Source: a virus. Taken from it: a DNA stretch of 43,263 bases. This document shows, piece by piece, positions 7,367 through 14,763 of this stretch. Position 1 is the stretch's first letter. Every line of letters begins with the position of its first letter. Position numbers and translations under genes: made by a program. Where the stretch lies: positions 1 through 43,263 of IMG/VR virus record IMGVR_UViG_3300044825_002018; one strand, given 5' to 3'. Under the pieces are notes generated by a model. That model saw only the letters and a program-made list of their open reading frames with translations, was not told the DNA's origin and searched no databases.

Positions 7367-8839
7367 TTAATTTGCTTGCTGTTCTTGCTGTGTCATTCCC
7401 GCCTGTGTCATATGTGATGGAATCGAATCTAGTTTTAAAGATCTTTGCTCTAATTCTTTTAAATCCATCTCTAACTGATCAAAAACTTCTTGAGGATCGC
7501 GCCCAAGTTCACGGATCGCGCCGCTTAAAGAATTCAAACCAGCTCTAACTTCGTCTCTGATAGCTTTTATTTCTGATGATGGATCTATCATAGCGCGCCG
7601 CTGTGGTGTCCAAACTACGTAAGAATTTCTAGTATCCAATCCCTGGATTTCTGCATACTGACTAAACCAGCTCCAGATGGTAGGTAAAAAGTTAGCAATA
7701 AAAATATCGTTTTGCCACTCTTCAATAGATCTATGAAATTCTAGCCAGCCCATTCTTGCAGATGAGAAATTAACTTGTGAATAGTCGCTAGTTAAAACTT
7801 CATACGGAACGCCTACACCTACTGCGATTCCGCGCAAAATTTGAGTGCTATATTCTTGATAATTTTCTACTGTCGGAGGGTTTGCAAAAACTATATCGCG
7901 CCCATGCGGAAGAGCTTCAATTAAAGCAGGTGTTACCTTGTCAATATATTGGCCCTGATCGTTTTTAGGAAGATCGCTTAAATTTGGATCAATGTCTTTA
8001 TAAAAAGCCATAAAGCAAGCCGCAATTTTTTGCCTTACCAGTTGCGTTTGCTCATAATCGTTGAAATCTTTTAAATGTACTATCGCTGGTGTTAGCCAAG
8101 GAATACCTCTGACCTGGCCGGGTCTATCGACTCGATATAAGTGAATAATGTCTGAAGCTGGAACCCTAACGCTAGTATGATTTAAAGATCTTAAACGATC
8201 TTCGCCTGGATGTTCTGGATATAACCAATATGCTACAGGATTCCCTAAAGAATTAAACTCAATCCCTTTATAAATATAATTGTCGCTTGCGTTATTTGAA
8301 AAATATTCTTTGCTATCATCCAAAAACTCTGGCTCCATAACTTGAAGCTCCAGCGGGATTGAATTGTTTACGTTTGATCTTCTGCGTCTTTTTCTAATTA
8401 AAACTTCTCCAGATTCAAATATCGTTTTTATAATTTGTCGCTGGATCCCGTAAAAATTAACTTTGCTTTGACTGTCGCAATCTGTAGTCTCCGCCCATTT
8501 CCACCATAACTGCTGGAGCTGATCCGCCATCGCTAAATTAGTATCGTTTTTGATTTGTGCTGTTATACCTTTGCCTATCACGTTTGCGCCAATACTAGAT
8601 TTGGCTTTGACTGCGTAAGGGTTGTTTCTTGCTAAATCTCTTGATCTGTCTCTTAGGGTTTGAATTACCCCTGACATTGAACTATTAACGCTAGAGCTTG
8701 GGGAATACCAAGTACTAAATCTATTACCCTTTGAGCCGCCTTCAAAAGAAAAATTATTTTGCAAAACTTCCCGCGCCATCTTGCGCCTTATTGCAAGCTG
8801 TGGATCAAAATATTCTATAACTTTGTCAAAAATATTCAT
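7367..8839 (-). CDS. Portal protein, lambda-type
   Basis: 490 aa, the usual size for the lambda gpB portal family. Recognisable blocks are the N-terminal SWYSP-like STWYSPSSSVNSS, LRDRSRDLARNNPYAVKA with IGANVIGKGI, then the wing and clip (WAETTDCDSQSKVNFYGIQR, SGEVLIRKR), IIHLYRVDRPGQVRGIPWL and GVPYEVLTSDYSQVNFSSAR. The protein forms the dodecameric DNA-entry ring at the head vertex, docks the terminase and nucleates the prohead. It starts four bases before the end of the gpW gene, so expression is coupled. The C-terminal ~30 residues are Gln-rich (MTQAGMTQQEQQAN). Confidence 0.92.
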   Translation of the reverse strand: MNIFDKVIEYFDPQLAIRRKMAREVLQNNFSFEGGSKGNRFSTWYSPSSSVNSSMSGVIQTLRDRSRDLARNNPYAVKAKSSIGANVIGKGITAQIKNDTNLAMADQLQQLWWKWAETTDCDSQSKVNFYGIQRQIIKTIFESGEVLIRKRRRRSNVNNSIPLELQVMEPEFLDDSKEYFSNNASDNYIYKGIEFNSLGNPVAYWLYPEHPGEDRLRSLNHTSVRVPASDIIHLYRVDRPGQVRGIPWLTPAIVHLKDFNDYEQTQLVRQKIAACFMAFYKDIDPNLSDLPKNDQGQYIDKVTPALIEALPHGRDIVFANPPTVENYQEYSTQILRGIAVGVGVPYEVLTSDYSQVNFSSARMGWLEFHRSIEEWQNDIFIANFLPTIWSWFSQYAEIQGLDTRNSYVVWTPQRRAMIDPSSEIKAIRDEVRAGLNSLSGAIRELGRDPQEVFDQLEMDLKELEQRSLKLDSIPSHMTQAGMTQQEQQAN

Positions 8840-9039
8840 AAGCCAGAATCAAAAACCGCTTGGATCCTATAGGGCCTCTTCCCGTTTGTGCTCAATCCCA
8901 GCTCTTGCTTAAGACTATCACGAATTTTGTATAATTCCGCCAAGCTATTATAAGTTACTTCACGATCTTGATATTTGACTTTTGTCGCGCCTGAATTTAT
9001 AGCCGCTTCAATCGCTGTTAGATCTGCAAGTGTCGCCAT
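8836..9039 (-). CDS. gpW-like head completion protein
   Basis: 67 aa, exactly the size of lambda gpW and its relatives. The pattern 'LadLtaIEaAInSGAtkVkYqDReVtYnSLaELykiRdsLk' fits the family: an N-terminal helix, a beta hairpin carrying TKVKYQDREVTYNS, then a second helix and a short tail. gpW sits below the portal and closes the filled head, preparing the site for gpFII. Its place between large terminase and portal is the lambda arrangement. The stop overlaps the portal start (ATGA). Confidence 0.85.
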   Translation of the reverse strand: MATLADLTAIEAAINSGATKVKYQDREVTYNSLAELYKIRDSLKQELGLSTNGKRPYRIQAVFDSGL

Positions 9040-9048
9040 AATTACATA

Positions 9049-10956
9049 TTACCAGAAATCTGATTTTTTGCGATTTACCTGCTGAGTCGGTAAACTTGCG
9101 TTATGTTTCCGATTTTGAAGAGTTGATTCTAATACTGAAAAATCTTCATCATCAAAACGATCAATCCCAAAAACATACGCCGCCGCTCTTGCATAAACCC
9201 TGCAATCCAAAGCCTCGTTTCTTTCGCGGATTTTTTCCCAAGAAAATGACGAAACGCCGCCGCGTGTAACCCGCCGCTTCTCTTCTGCTGTAAGCATTTT
9301 AAAATATTCGGTATCATAGTTTGTCGGAAACATGCAATAACCGCGCGGATAACCGTCATCTTCATTGATTGGAGGATCTAATTTTAAAAACGAATAAAGC
9401 TCTTCTTTGACCAGATTGGTTGATACAGGAAAATATTTCATGCCCCGATAAATCCGCTTTCCATCTTTGCGCATATCAACGATTCGCGGGATCTCTACCA
9501 TCACTACGCCAGCCGCGCGCCCTTTGACTGCAATTATTCTAGAATCGCTTTGAGCTCTTACCCAGTTATAAACTATTTGCGTATTATCCCCGCTGTCGAT
9601 TGCTATCTTGTCCAGTTTGAAAGTTAATCCATCGTTTGAACTGTAAGTTCTATTTATTTCTTTTGATAGTTTTGCCCAAACTTCAGGTTGAGTAGTATCG
9701 CCGTCAATTCTAATATAGTCTATTGACCAGCTTTGCATGTTTTGCCCCCAGCCTACAATTTCCATCTCGATTCTATCCCGTTGAATATCAACGCCAGCAG
9801 TAAGTAAAAGCACGCCATTTGGAACCGTTCCGCGTAAGTAATTTGCTTTCAGTCTGTACAATCTTTCCCAGTCTGGGGATTCTCCGCGTTCGATCCAGCA
9901 CTCGCCTAGGACTGTGTTTACAAAATATTTGAGTTTGAGTATATTGCCTTGCGCCTCATCCCAATCCCGCGCGATGTCGCTCCAGGAATACCACCCAAGC
10001 GGACTATATAAACTATTTAGATGATAGCCTCTCGCTTTTTTGTTTTTGGTCTCTACTGTCGGAACCCATTCACCCTCTGCAAGAAATGTATTTTTATGAC
10101 CCTCGGAGATAGCTTCCCCGCAATACTTGCAAGAATAATAAACTTGATCGTATTTTCCTTTTTCCCATCGTAAATTATCAAAAACAAGTTTTTGCTTCTT
10201 GCCACAAAATGGACAAGGAACGAAATAAAACCTTTGATCGCTGTCATTAAACAAAGGCTCTATCTGTGATGTCTGCTGAATGGTTGGAGTTGAAACAATA
10301 AAAATTTTTTTATTTCTTGTGAATGTTCTAGTTCTTGCTTCTGCAAGTTTTATTGGTGAACCCTCTCCGCCGCAATCCTCGGGATAAGCGTCTACCTCAT
10401 CCAAAAACAAATATCGGATTGGAGCAGATCTTAATCCAGTTGGACTATTAGCACCAGCTAGCAAAAGTAAACCTCCAGGAAACTCTTTCATAAAAATTGT
10501 ATTCGCTGAATCCCTGCTTTTTTTGTCCATAACTTTTTCTTTCAAGCATGGAGTTTCAATAAACATCGGATCTAATCTTTGGCGCGTCAATCTTCGTAGC
10601 ATATCAACAGTCGGTTGAACCATCATCGCAGGGCCTGGAGCCATATCCACGATATAACCGAGCCAGTTATTGCCCATTTCAGTTGCGCCTACTTGAGCCC
10701 CTTTCATAAAAACCACCTGTTGAATTGGATTGTTTGAGCTTAAGCAGTCCATTATCTCGCGTAGATATGGAGTGCGATCCGTGCGCCACTTGCCTGGCTC
10801 TGAAGATGATTTAGTGCTTAAGACCCGATTCTCATCAGCCCACTGGCTTACTGTCAAATGCAAGGGATCTGGCTGAAGAGCTTGCATACAAACACGAAAA
10901 AGAAATTTTTCTTTTTGGAAATCGTTTAAATCTTTTTCAATTTGCTTTGTAATCAC
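9049..10956 (-). CDS. terL: Terminase large subunit, GpA family
   Basis: 635 aa. N-terminal ATPase: VFMKGAQVGATEMGNN is the GpA-type Walker A, and the acidic Walker B is in IRYLFLDEVDAYP. A zinc-ribbon-like insert follows (CPFCGKK ... YYSCKYCGEA). The C-terminal nuclease domain has acidic residues in LTAGVDIQRDRIEME, KIAIDSGDNTQ and the late WEKIRERNEALDCRVYARAA block. The protein cuts concatemeric DNA and drives it into the prohead. GpA-type terminases usually act at cos sites, which fits the GC-rich non-coding element upstream of the small-subunit gene. The reading frame overlaps the small-subunit gene by 20 bases. Confidence 0.95.
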   Translation of the reverse strand: MITKQIEKDLNDFQKEKFLFRVCMQALQPDPLHLTVSQWADENRVLSTKSSSEPGKWRTDRTPYLREIMDCLSSNNPIQQVVFMKGAQVGATEMGNNWLGYIVDMAPGPAMMVQPTVDMLRRLTRQRLDPMFIETPCLKEKVMDKKSRDSANTIFMKEFPGGLLLLAGANSPTGLRSAPIRYLFLDEVDAYPEDCGGEGSPIKLAEARTRTFTRNKKIFIVSTPTIQQTSQIEPLFNDSDQRFYFVPCPFCGKKQKLVFDNLRWEKGKYDQVYYSCKYCGEAISEGHKNTFLAEGEWVPTVETKNKKARGYHLNSLYSPLGWYSWSDIARDWDEAQGNILKLKYFVNTVLGECWIERGESPDWERLYRLKANYLRGTVPNGVLLLTAGVDIQRDRIEMEIVGWGQNMQSWSIDYIRIDGDTTQPEVWAKLSKEINRTYSSNDGLTFKLDKIAIDSGDNTQIVYNWVRAQSDSRIIAVKGRAAGVVMVEIPRIVDMRKDGKRIYRGMKYFPVSTNLVKEELYSFLKLDPPINEDDGYPRGYCMFPTNYDTEYFKMLTAEEKRRVTRGGVSSFSWEKIRERNEALDCRVYARAAAYVFGIDRFDDEDFSVLESTLQNRKHNASLPTQQVNRKKSDFW

Positions 10957-11485
10957 TTTCCGCCATCTCTTTTAAAACATCGTTTATCTCTTTTAAAAGT
11001 CGCTCTTCAATTTCTTTTATGTCTGTCATTGAAGCCAGCTCCGCCGCAATTCGTCCAGGTATAGCAGTTAAATTGTGTTTTGTAATTTTACAAAGTATAG
11101 AAAAAACTTTTTTTACTGATTTAATTTTTATAAAAGTTTTGATTTTTTCCTCATACTCAAGTTCCGCCATGTAAGCTAAATATTTTTCTTTTTTAGCTTT
11201 TGATTCAGATAGTGTCGGATTTTCAGAATCATCTTCCGAAGCTGATTCTGTCTCTTCTGAGCCGTCAATTTTTTTGTTTCGGGTTTTGTTCATTAGCTTA
11301 ACGCGATCTTCAACATATTTACAAATTTCCGCGCGCTTATAAAAAAATTGATGTTTTTTTTTGTAAAGAAAAAACTCATCAAAATAGCCGCGTGAAGCCC
11401 ATGCGTTTACTGTGGCTCTTTTTAAATTGTAAATATCTGTTAGAGTCGCTAAGTTTATTAAATTTGTCTCATCTTGCACCGTCAT
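10937..11485 (-). CDS. terS: Terminase small subunit, Nu1-like
   Basis: 182 aa. The N-terminal ~60 residues (INLATLTDIYNLKRATVNAW, ASRGYFDEFF, KRAEICKYVEDRV) form a winged-helix/MerR-like DNA-binding motif as in lambda gpNu1. A charged linker (~65-95, Glu/Ser/Lys-rich) follows. The C-terminal helices (KKEKYLAYMAELEYEEKI, LTAIPGRIAAELASMTDIKE) resemble the Nu1 region that assembles the oligomer and binds the large subunit. It would recognise the packaging start site. The gene directly precedes and overlaps terL. No Shine-Dalgarno is evident; TATAAT lies 13 bases before the ATG. Confidence 0.8.
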   Translation of the reverse strand: MTVQDETNLINLATLTDIYNLKRATVNAWASRGYFDEFFLYKKKHQFFYKRAEICKYVEDRVKLMNKTRNKKIDGSEETESASEDDSENPTLSESKAKKEKYLAYMAELEYEEKIKTFIKIKSVKKVFSILCKITKHNLTAIPGRIAAELASMTDIKEIEERLLKEINDVLKEMAESDYKAN

Positions 11486-11632
11486 ACGTAATAACTTAAT
11501 TATATTTGCAGTGTATATCTATATTGACTAGAAAAAAGTCGCGCGCTCGCGGCACCCGCTTATCTGTATAGCTGGAAGTACCTAAATGTACCCCCCGCCC
11601 TGGGTATTTACCTATATTTGTATTAGTATTTA
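11486..11632. other. Non-coding GC-rich element before the terminase genes, candidate cos/packaging site
   Basis: This 147-base gap contains an unusually GC-rich stretch for this genome (GTCGCGCGCTCGCGGCAC at 11538-11555) with internal CGCG/GCGC symmetry, beside a short GACT/AGTC hairpin (11526-11540) and a C-run (11591-11600). A partly symmetrical pair TAAATGTACC / GGGTATTTA brackets the C-run. GpA/Nu1-type phages such as lambda have cos next to the small-terminase gene, so this is the natural candidate. A regulatory role cannot be excluded. Confidence 0.4.
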
Positions 11633-12175
11633 TCATACACTTGTATTACTTTCGCCCCCAATGAAAAAACTTTCATCAAAAAAAATATGTCCCAAAGCAA
11701 AATAACACGGGTTTTTTGTTTTCATTTTGTTATAAATATACGCATTTCGAATTTTGTTTAAAATAAAATCTACATCGTGTTCGCCATTGAAAACATATGT
11801 AAAGTAATATTGAGCTAAAGATTTGAAGCTGTTAAATTCTTTTATTGATCCATCATGTAATAACGATTTAATTTTTAAATAGCTTTTATTAACCAGGTTT
11901 GTAAGTTCTTGATCGTAATACATATCGTTTGAATAATTTGTTTCGTGTATTTCTTTCCATATAAAACCATAAGTTAGTTTTTTAGTGTCCAAAGCCATGG
12001 TTATATTTCTGCGAATTGATCTTACAGTTTTATTTTTATGATTAATTTTTGTAGGATCTTGAGATCTTATAAATCTGGAAGCTTCAGAAATCGAATTAAA
12101 AATAAAGCTTTTACCATCATTGGCTAAGCCAATAACTGGTTTGATTCTATATTTTTTATCTGAGTGCTTTTTCAA
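11633..12175 (-). CDS. NUMOD1-like DNA-binding protein without an obvious nuclease domain
   Basis: 180 aa from a TTG start at 12175 that overlaps the end of the preceding gene by 20 bases. Residues ~12-75 follow the NUMOD1 pattern found in homing endonucleases: KPVIGLANDGKSFIFNSISE, ASRFI, then IRRNITMALDTKK and YGFIWKEI. Residues ~100-172 repeat the layout more weakly (LLHDGSIKEFNSFKSLAQYY, ILNKIRNAYIYN, FALGHIFF). No HNH, GIY-YIG or LAGLIDADG motif is visible. It may be a remnant of a homing-type mobile gene, a stand-alone DNA-binding protein, or a packaging accessory acting at the adjacent candidate cos. Function is inferred. Confidence 0.5.
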   Translation of the reverse strand: MKKHSDKKYRIKPVIGLANDGKSFIFNSISEASRFIRSQDPTKINHKNKTVRSIRRNITMALDTKKLTYGFIWKEIHETNYSNDMYYDQELTNLVNKSYLKIKSLLHDGSIKEFNSFKSLAQYYFTYVFNGEHDVDFILNKIRNAYIYNKMKTKNPCYFALGHIFFDESFFIGGESNTSV

Positions 12176-12776
12176 GATTTAATTTAAATTTTTCGCTGTA
12201 ATTGTTTCTTACAATTTCCCGCGCGTTATCCACAAACGGCCAATTATTGTCTATTTTAACACTTTCTTTTAGCGTGTATAGTATTTCTAACGGATTTTTT
12301 TTATTAGTAGTTCTTACCGCCACAAACTGTTTGTTTGATCGAGTATTTAAAACAAACGGCCGATTGCCATAGTAAGTTTTTTTTGATGTCAAAACTCTAT
12401 TTGGAAATTTTGTAGGACCTAAAGTTTCTCTTCCAGGGTTCAATAATTTTCTAGTATTGCCTGCTGGAGCCGCTACCGATCCAGAATCGGAAGATCTTTG
12501 TCCGCCCGTTATATTTAAAGCCATTATCGGATCTCTTACGCCTACAATAGATTCACATTTTGGATAGTCGCTTTTTTCTGCACGAATCGCTTTTAGCGTG
12601 CGTTTTGTCCAGTTAGTCCTAATTTTAAAATACCGATCAAGCCCGCGAGTTTCCTGGTCTCTGACATCAAAAGCCAAGCCCGATAAAGTTACCGCTGTAA
12701 CAAAAGGCATTTGCTTAGAAATCAGAGCCGCTATTTTGTCGCTTAGTTCTGGAGCTGAAGTTTCGATGTTTATCAT
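12156..12776 (-). CDS. Head/tail structural or completion protein (uncertain)
   Basis: 206 aa. It opens the packaging/head operon. The N-terminal helix (LSDKIAALISKQMPFVTAVT) and the stretch VRDQETRGLDRYFKIRTNWT are reminiscent of phage tail-completion or minor tail proteins of the gpZ/neck type, in which 'aLN.ta..vr....' helices precede a basic domain. A Gly/Ser-rich loop (GGQRSSDSGSVAAPAGNTR) separates this from the C-terminal part (YGNRPFVLNTRS, LEILYTLKESVKI). No enzymatic signature is present. A neck or minor tail role is a guess supported mainly by fold-like pattern and context. Confidence 0.4.
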   Translation of the reverse strand: MINIETSAPELSDKIAALISKQMPFVTAVTLSGLAFDVRDQETRGLDRYFKIRTNWTKRTLKAIRAEKSDYPKCESIVGVRDPIMALNITGGQRSSDSGSVAAPAGNTRKLLNPGRETLGPTKFPNRVLTSKKTYYGNRPFVLNTRSNKQFVAVRTTNKKNPLEILYTLKESVKIDNNWPFVDNAREIVRNNYSEKFKLNLEKALR

Positions 12777-13307
<531 letters not shown>

Positions 13308-13336
13308 TTGACCATTTCCACCTAAAGATTTACAAT
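13308..13336 (+). promoter_or_regulatory. Sigma70-like promoter for a leaderless plus-strand message
   Basis: TTGACC (13308-13313), a spacer of exactly 17 bases, then TACAAT (13331-13336). The ATG at 13344 begins seven bases after the -10 box, so the expected transcription start falls at or next to the A of the start codon. There is no Shine-Dalgarno. Confidence 0.65.
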
Positions 13337-13343
13337 ATTTTTG

Positions 13344-13550
13344 ATGGCATTGGAAGCAGTAGCAATAAATCGTTTGAGTACAGAATTACCAATAATGGTT
13401 TTATTTCTGGTTGCTATCATAGCTTTTTTGTGTTTTGGTCTTTACTCTTTGTACTGGGTTTTGCGTGCGGAGCGCAAGTTTTGGTTAGAATCAAACAAAA
13501 ATTTGCAAGATCGCATAGATTCTTTACTTGATTCTATTCACCATATATAA
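13344..13550 (+). CDS. Small single-pass membrane protein with coiled-coil tail
   Basis: 68 aa from ATG 13344 (a TTG one codon earlier is also in frame). A hydrophobic segment at ~15-40 (LPIMVLFLVAIIAFLCFGLY) is followed by a charged, helical tail (RAERKFWLESNKNLQDRIDS). It is one of only four plus-strand genes in the window and has its own promoter with no ribosome-binding site. The next plus-strand gene has the same architecture, so the two may act together. Inner-membrane spanin, anti-holin or superinfection-exclusion roles would all fit this shape; none is shown. Not recognised as a member of a known family. Confidence 0.55.
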   Translation: MALEAVAINRLSTELPIMVLFLVAIIAFLCFGLYSLYWVLRAERKFWLESNKNLQDRIDSLLDSIHHI

Positions 13551-13551
13551 T
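13523..13551 (+). promoter_or_regulatory. Second leaderless-type promoter, inside the end of the first plus-strand gene
   Basis: TTTACT (13523-13528), 17 bases, then TATAAT (13546-13551), with the ATG at 13558 six bases after the -10 box and no Shine-Dalgarno. The spacing repeats that of the promoter at 13308-13336. The -35 is imperfect. Confidence 0.45.
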
Positions 13552-13557
13552 AATTTT

Positions 13558-13791
13558 ATGGCATTTGAAATTGCGCTTATTACTCTGATTCTATCTCTTA
13601 CACTGGCTGGATCTGTCGCCGCCAAAGTATTAAAAATAAAATCAGAGCTTGATATGGAGCGCGTCAAAGTTCTTGAAGTTCACAAAAAAATTGATCTGGA
13701 GCTTGATCGTTTAAATCAAGCCCGCGCAAGCCAAAATGTAATTAACATAAACAAAAAGCCCGCCAGCAAGCAAAATCAAAAGACTTGCTAA
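13558..13791 (+). CDS. Small single-pass membrane protein with long helical tail
   Basis: 77 aa from ATG 13558; an upstream TTG/ATA in frame is less likely. The N-terminus (MAFEIALITLILSLTLAGSV) is hydrophobic and membrane-spanning, followed by a heptad-like helix (KVLKIKSELDMERVKVLEVH, KKIDLELDRLNQA) and a Lys/Asn-rich tail. Membrane anchor plus coiled coil is the layout of inner-membrane spanins and of several phage exclusion proteins, but no specific family is recognised. Its last 81 bases overlap, tail to tail, a minus-strand membrane-protein gene (13711-13923). Its partner is the gene just upstream. Confidence 0.5.
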   Translation: MAFEIALITLILSLTLAGSVAAKVLKIKSELDMERVKVLEVHKKIDLELDRLNQARASQNVININKKPASKQNQKTC

Positions 13792-13923
13792 GCCTAAAGC
13801 AATTTTATTTCCGCTGGATCCAGGGCCAAAAAGTATTTCAGTTTTAATATTTTCTCTCATATCTTTTTTGACTGGTTTATTTTCTCTAATGTTCCGAAAA
13901 TTATATTTTTTTATTACTGGCAT
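13711..13923 (-). CDS. Small membrane protein with C-terminal transmembrane segment
   Basis: 70 aa. ATG 13923 is chosen because GGAG lies nine bases upstream; an in-frame ATG at 13938 lacks this. The first ~40 residues are basic and polar (IKKYNFRNIRENKPVKKDMR); the last ~30 are hydrophobic (ALGLASLLILLAGGLFVYVN), ending CAGLI. It follows a 31-aa hydrophobic peptide and a secreted protein in one operon. Its 3' end overlaps the plus-strand gene 13558-13791 by 81 bases. No family is recognised; a lysis-accessory (holin-like or spanin-like) function is possible. Confidence 0.5.
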   Translation of the reverse strand: MPVIKKYNFRNIRENKPVKKDMRENIKTEILFGPGSSGNKIALGLASLLILLAGGLFVYVNYILACAGLI

Positions 13924-13928
13924 AAAAT

Positions 13929-14024
13929 TTAACTCCATTTTTTCAAAAGAAACCCAAACAATATTAAAGCCATCGCATTTAATGAGTGCACCATTTGCGC
14001 GCTGAAAAGCTCAAAATTACTCAT
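13929..14024 (-). CDS. 31-aa hydrophobic peptide, translationally coupled
   Basis: ATG 14024 to TAA 13929. The product starts MSNFELFSAQMVHSLNAMAL and ends ILFGFLLKKWS: a short amphipathic head, one hydrophobic helix and a basic tail. The ATG overlaps the last codons of the secreted-protein gene upstream, and the stop lies six bases before the start of the next membrane-protein gene, so it fits tightly into the operon. Peptides of this form can act as membrane disruptors or anti-holins, but the sequence alone does not decide. It is short enough that chance cannot be excluded. Confidence 0.4.
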   Translation of the reverse strand: MSNFELFSAQMVHSLNAMALILFGFLLKKWS

Positions 14025-14358
14025 GATCCACCAGCCTTGCTGAAGCTCCCGCGTCATCACGATTGAAATCAAACATCCTGCGCTTTGGTTGCCCGTAATA
14101 CGCTATTGCTTCTCTATAAGCAGTTTCGCGCTTAAGTCCCTCTTTCTTTACAGCGGATACCCTGCGCTTTTGCGCCCTGTGAAGTTTTTTTAGAGCCGCC
14201 ATATAGTTAGATACCTTTTCTAGTTCTGGTTGAACCTGACGCATTTCAGCCGTAATTCTAAATAACTCCGACTCTTCCAGATGTAAAATCGGATCGCTTG
14301 CTTTTGCCGCGTTTCCGATTGATGTTAATACGATACCCACAATAATTAATTTTTTCAT
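14017..14358 (-). CDS. Exported helical protein of unknown function
   Basis: 113 aa. A classical signal peptide (MKKLIIVGIVLTSIGNAAKA, cleavage likely after AKA) precedes a mature part rich in charged helices (ELEKVSNYMAALKKLHRAQK, KKEGLKRETAYREAIAYYGQ). It has no cysteine, so it is not a lipoprotein and not a standard outer-membrane spanin. A strong Shine-Dalgarno (TTGGAGGATT) precedes the ATG. It is first in an operon with two tiny membrane proteins, and its promoter region holds a copy of the AATACCAAAATG operator. A periplasmic role in lysis or envelope modification is likely but unproven. Confidence 0.6.
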   Translation of the reverse strand: MKKLIIVGIVLTSIGNAAKASDPILHLEESELFRITAEMRQVQPELEKVSNYMAALKKLHRAQKRRVSAVKKEGLKRETAYREAIAYYGQPKRRMFDFNRDDAGASARLVDHE

Positions 14359-14405
14359 TTTCTGAAATCCTCCAATAAAAAAATTATGCCCAAAAACCCC
14401 TAGGC

Positions 14406-14425
14406 AGTATCATTTTGGTATTAAG
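14406..14425 (-). promoter_or_regulatory. Operator-like site shared with the 15957-15987 promoter
   Basis: On the minus strand this reads CTTAATACCAAAATGATACT. The first 15 bases equal those of the palindromic site at 15961-15980 (CTTAATACCAtTTTGGTATT on the same strand; the match is closest with that site's other strand, AATACCAAAATGGTATTAAG). TGATACT could serve as the -10 for the secreted-protein operon at 14358, so a repressor here would block that promoter. Confidence 0.5.
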
Positions 14426-14442
14426 TTTTTAATTAAATATTT

Positions 14443-14754
14443 TTAAACTAAAGCTAAGTCATTTAGTTTTTTTATCATCTCTTCTGGATTTGCCGCGGAC
14501 AAAACCACCATGCCATCGCGGGTTTGGTAGGTTACGTTATCAGCTCCAAGCACTAGCTTTGCGTCCAAAAAGCTATACGGAAGCCATTCAGGCAAAAGAA
14601 CGGAGCTGGTATTAAGGTTATGAGATCGTATGAATGAAGGTTCACCAGCCCCAGAATCAGAAAAAGTTGGAGCTGGTTGGTCGGATTTTGGAGAAATCAA
14701 AATGTCAATATTATCACCAGCTCCAGAATTAGAATTTTTAGCTTTTTTAGCCAT
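14443..14754 (-). CDS. Hypothetical protein with Gly-Ala-rich amino terminus
   Basis: 103 aa, not recognised. The first ~45 residues are low-complexity, with two similar units (SNSGAGDN and SDSGAGEP) and many Ser, Pro and Asp, so probably unstructured. The remainder looks like a compact domain (SSVLLPEWLPYSFLDAKLVL, YQTRDGMVVLSAANPEEMIK). It is the last gene of the small operon that begins at the ribbon-helix-helix gene (15858), and is followed by 84 non-coding bases with a promoter for the next operon. No membrane segment or catalytic motif is apparent. Confidence 0.6.
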   Translation of the reverse strand: MAKKAKNSNSGAGDNIDILISPKSDQPAPTFSDSGAGEPSFIRSHNLNTSSVLLPEWLPYSFLDAKLVLGADNVTYQTRDGMVVLSAANPEEMIKKLNDLALV

Positions 14755-14763
14755 TTTTATATT

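Noticed and set aside
9129-9365. 78-aa minus-strand frame within the large terminase gene
   Set aside because: Out-of-frame shadow of the terminase C-terminus with no independent support.
14380-14408. Terminator between the 14358 and 14443 genes
   Set aside because: The only stem found on the minus strand (GCCT with GGGC) is four base pairs with a G-U pair, and the T-run is not directly adjacent. It also lies downstream of the likely promoter.
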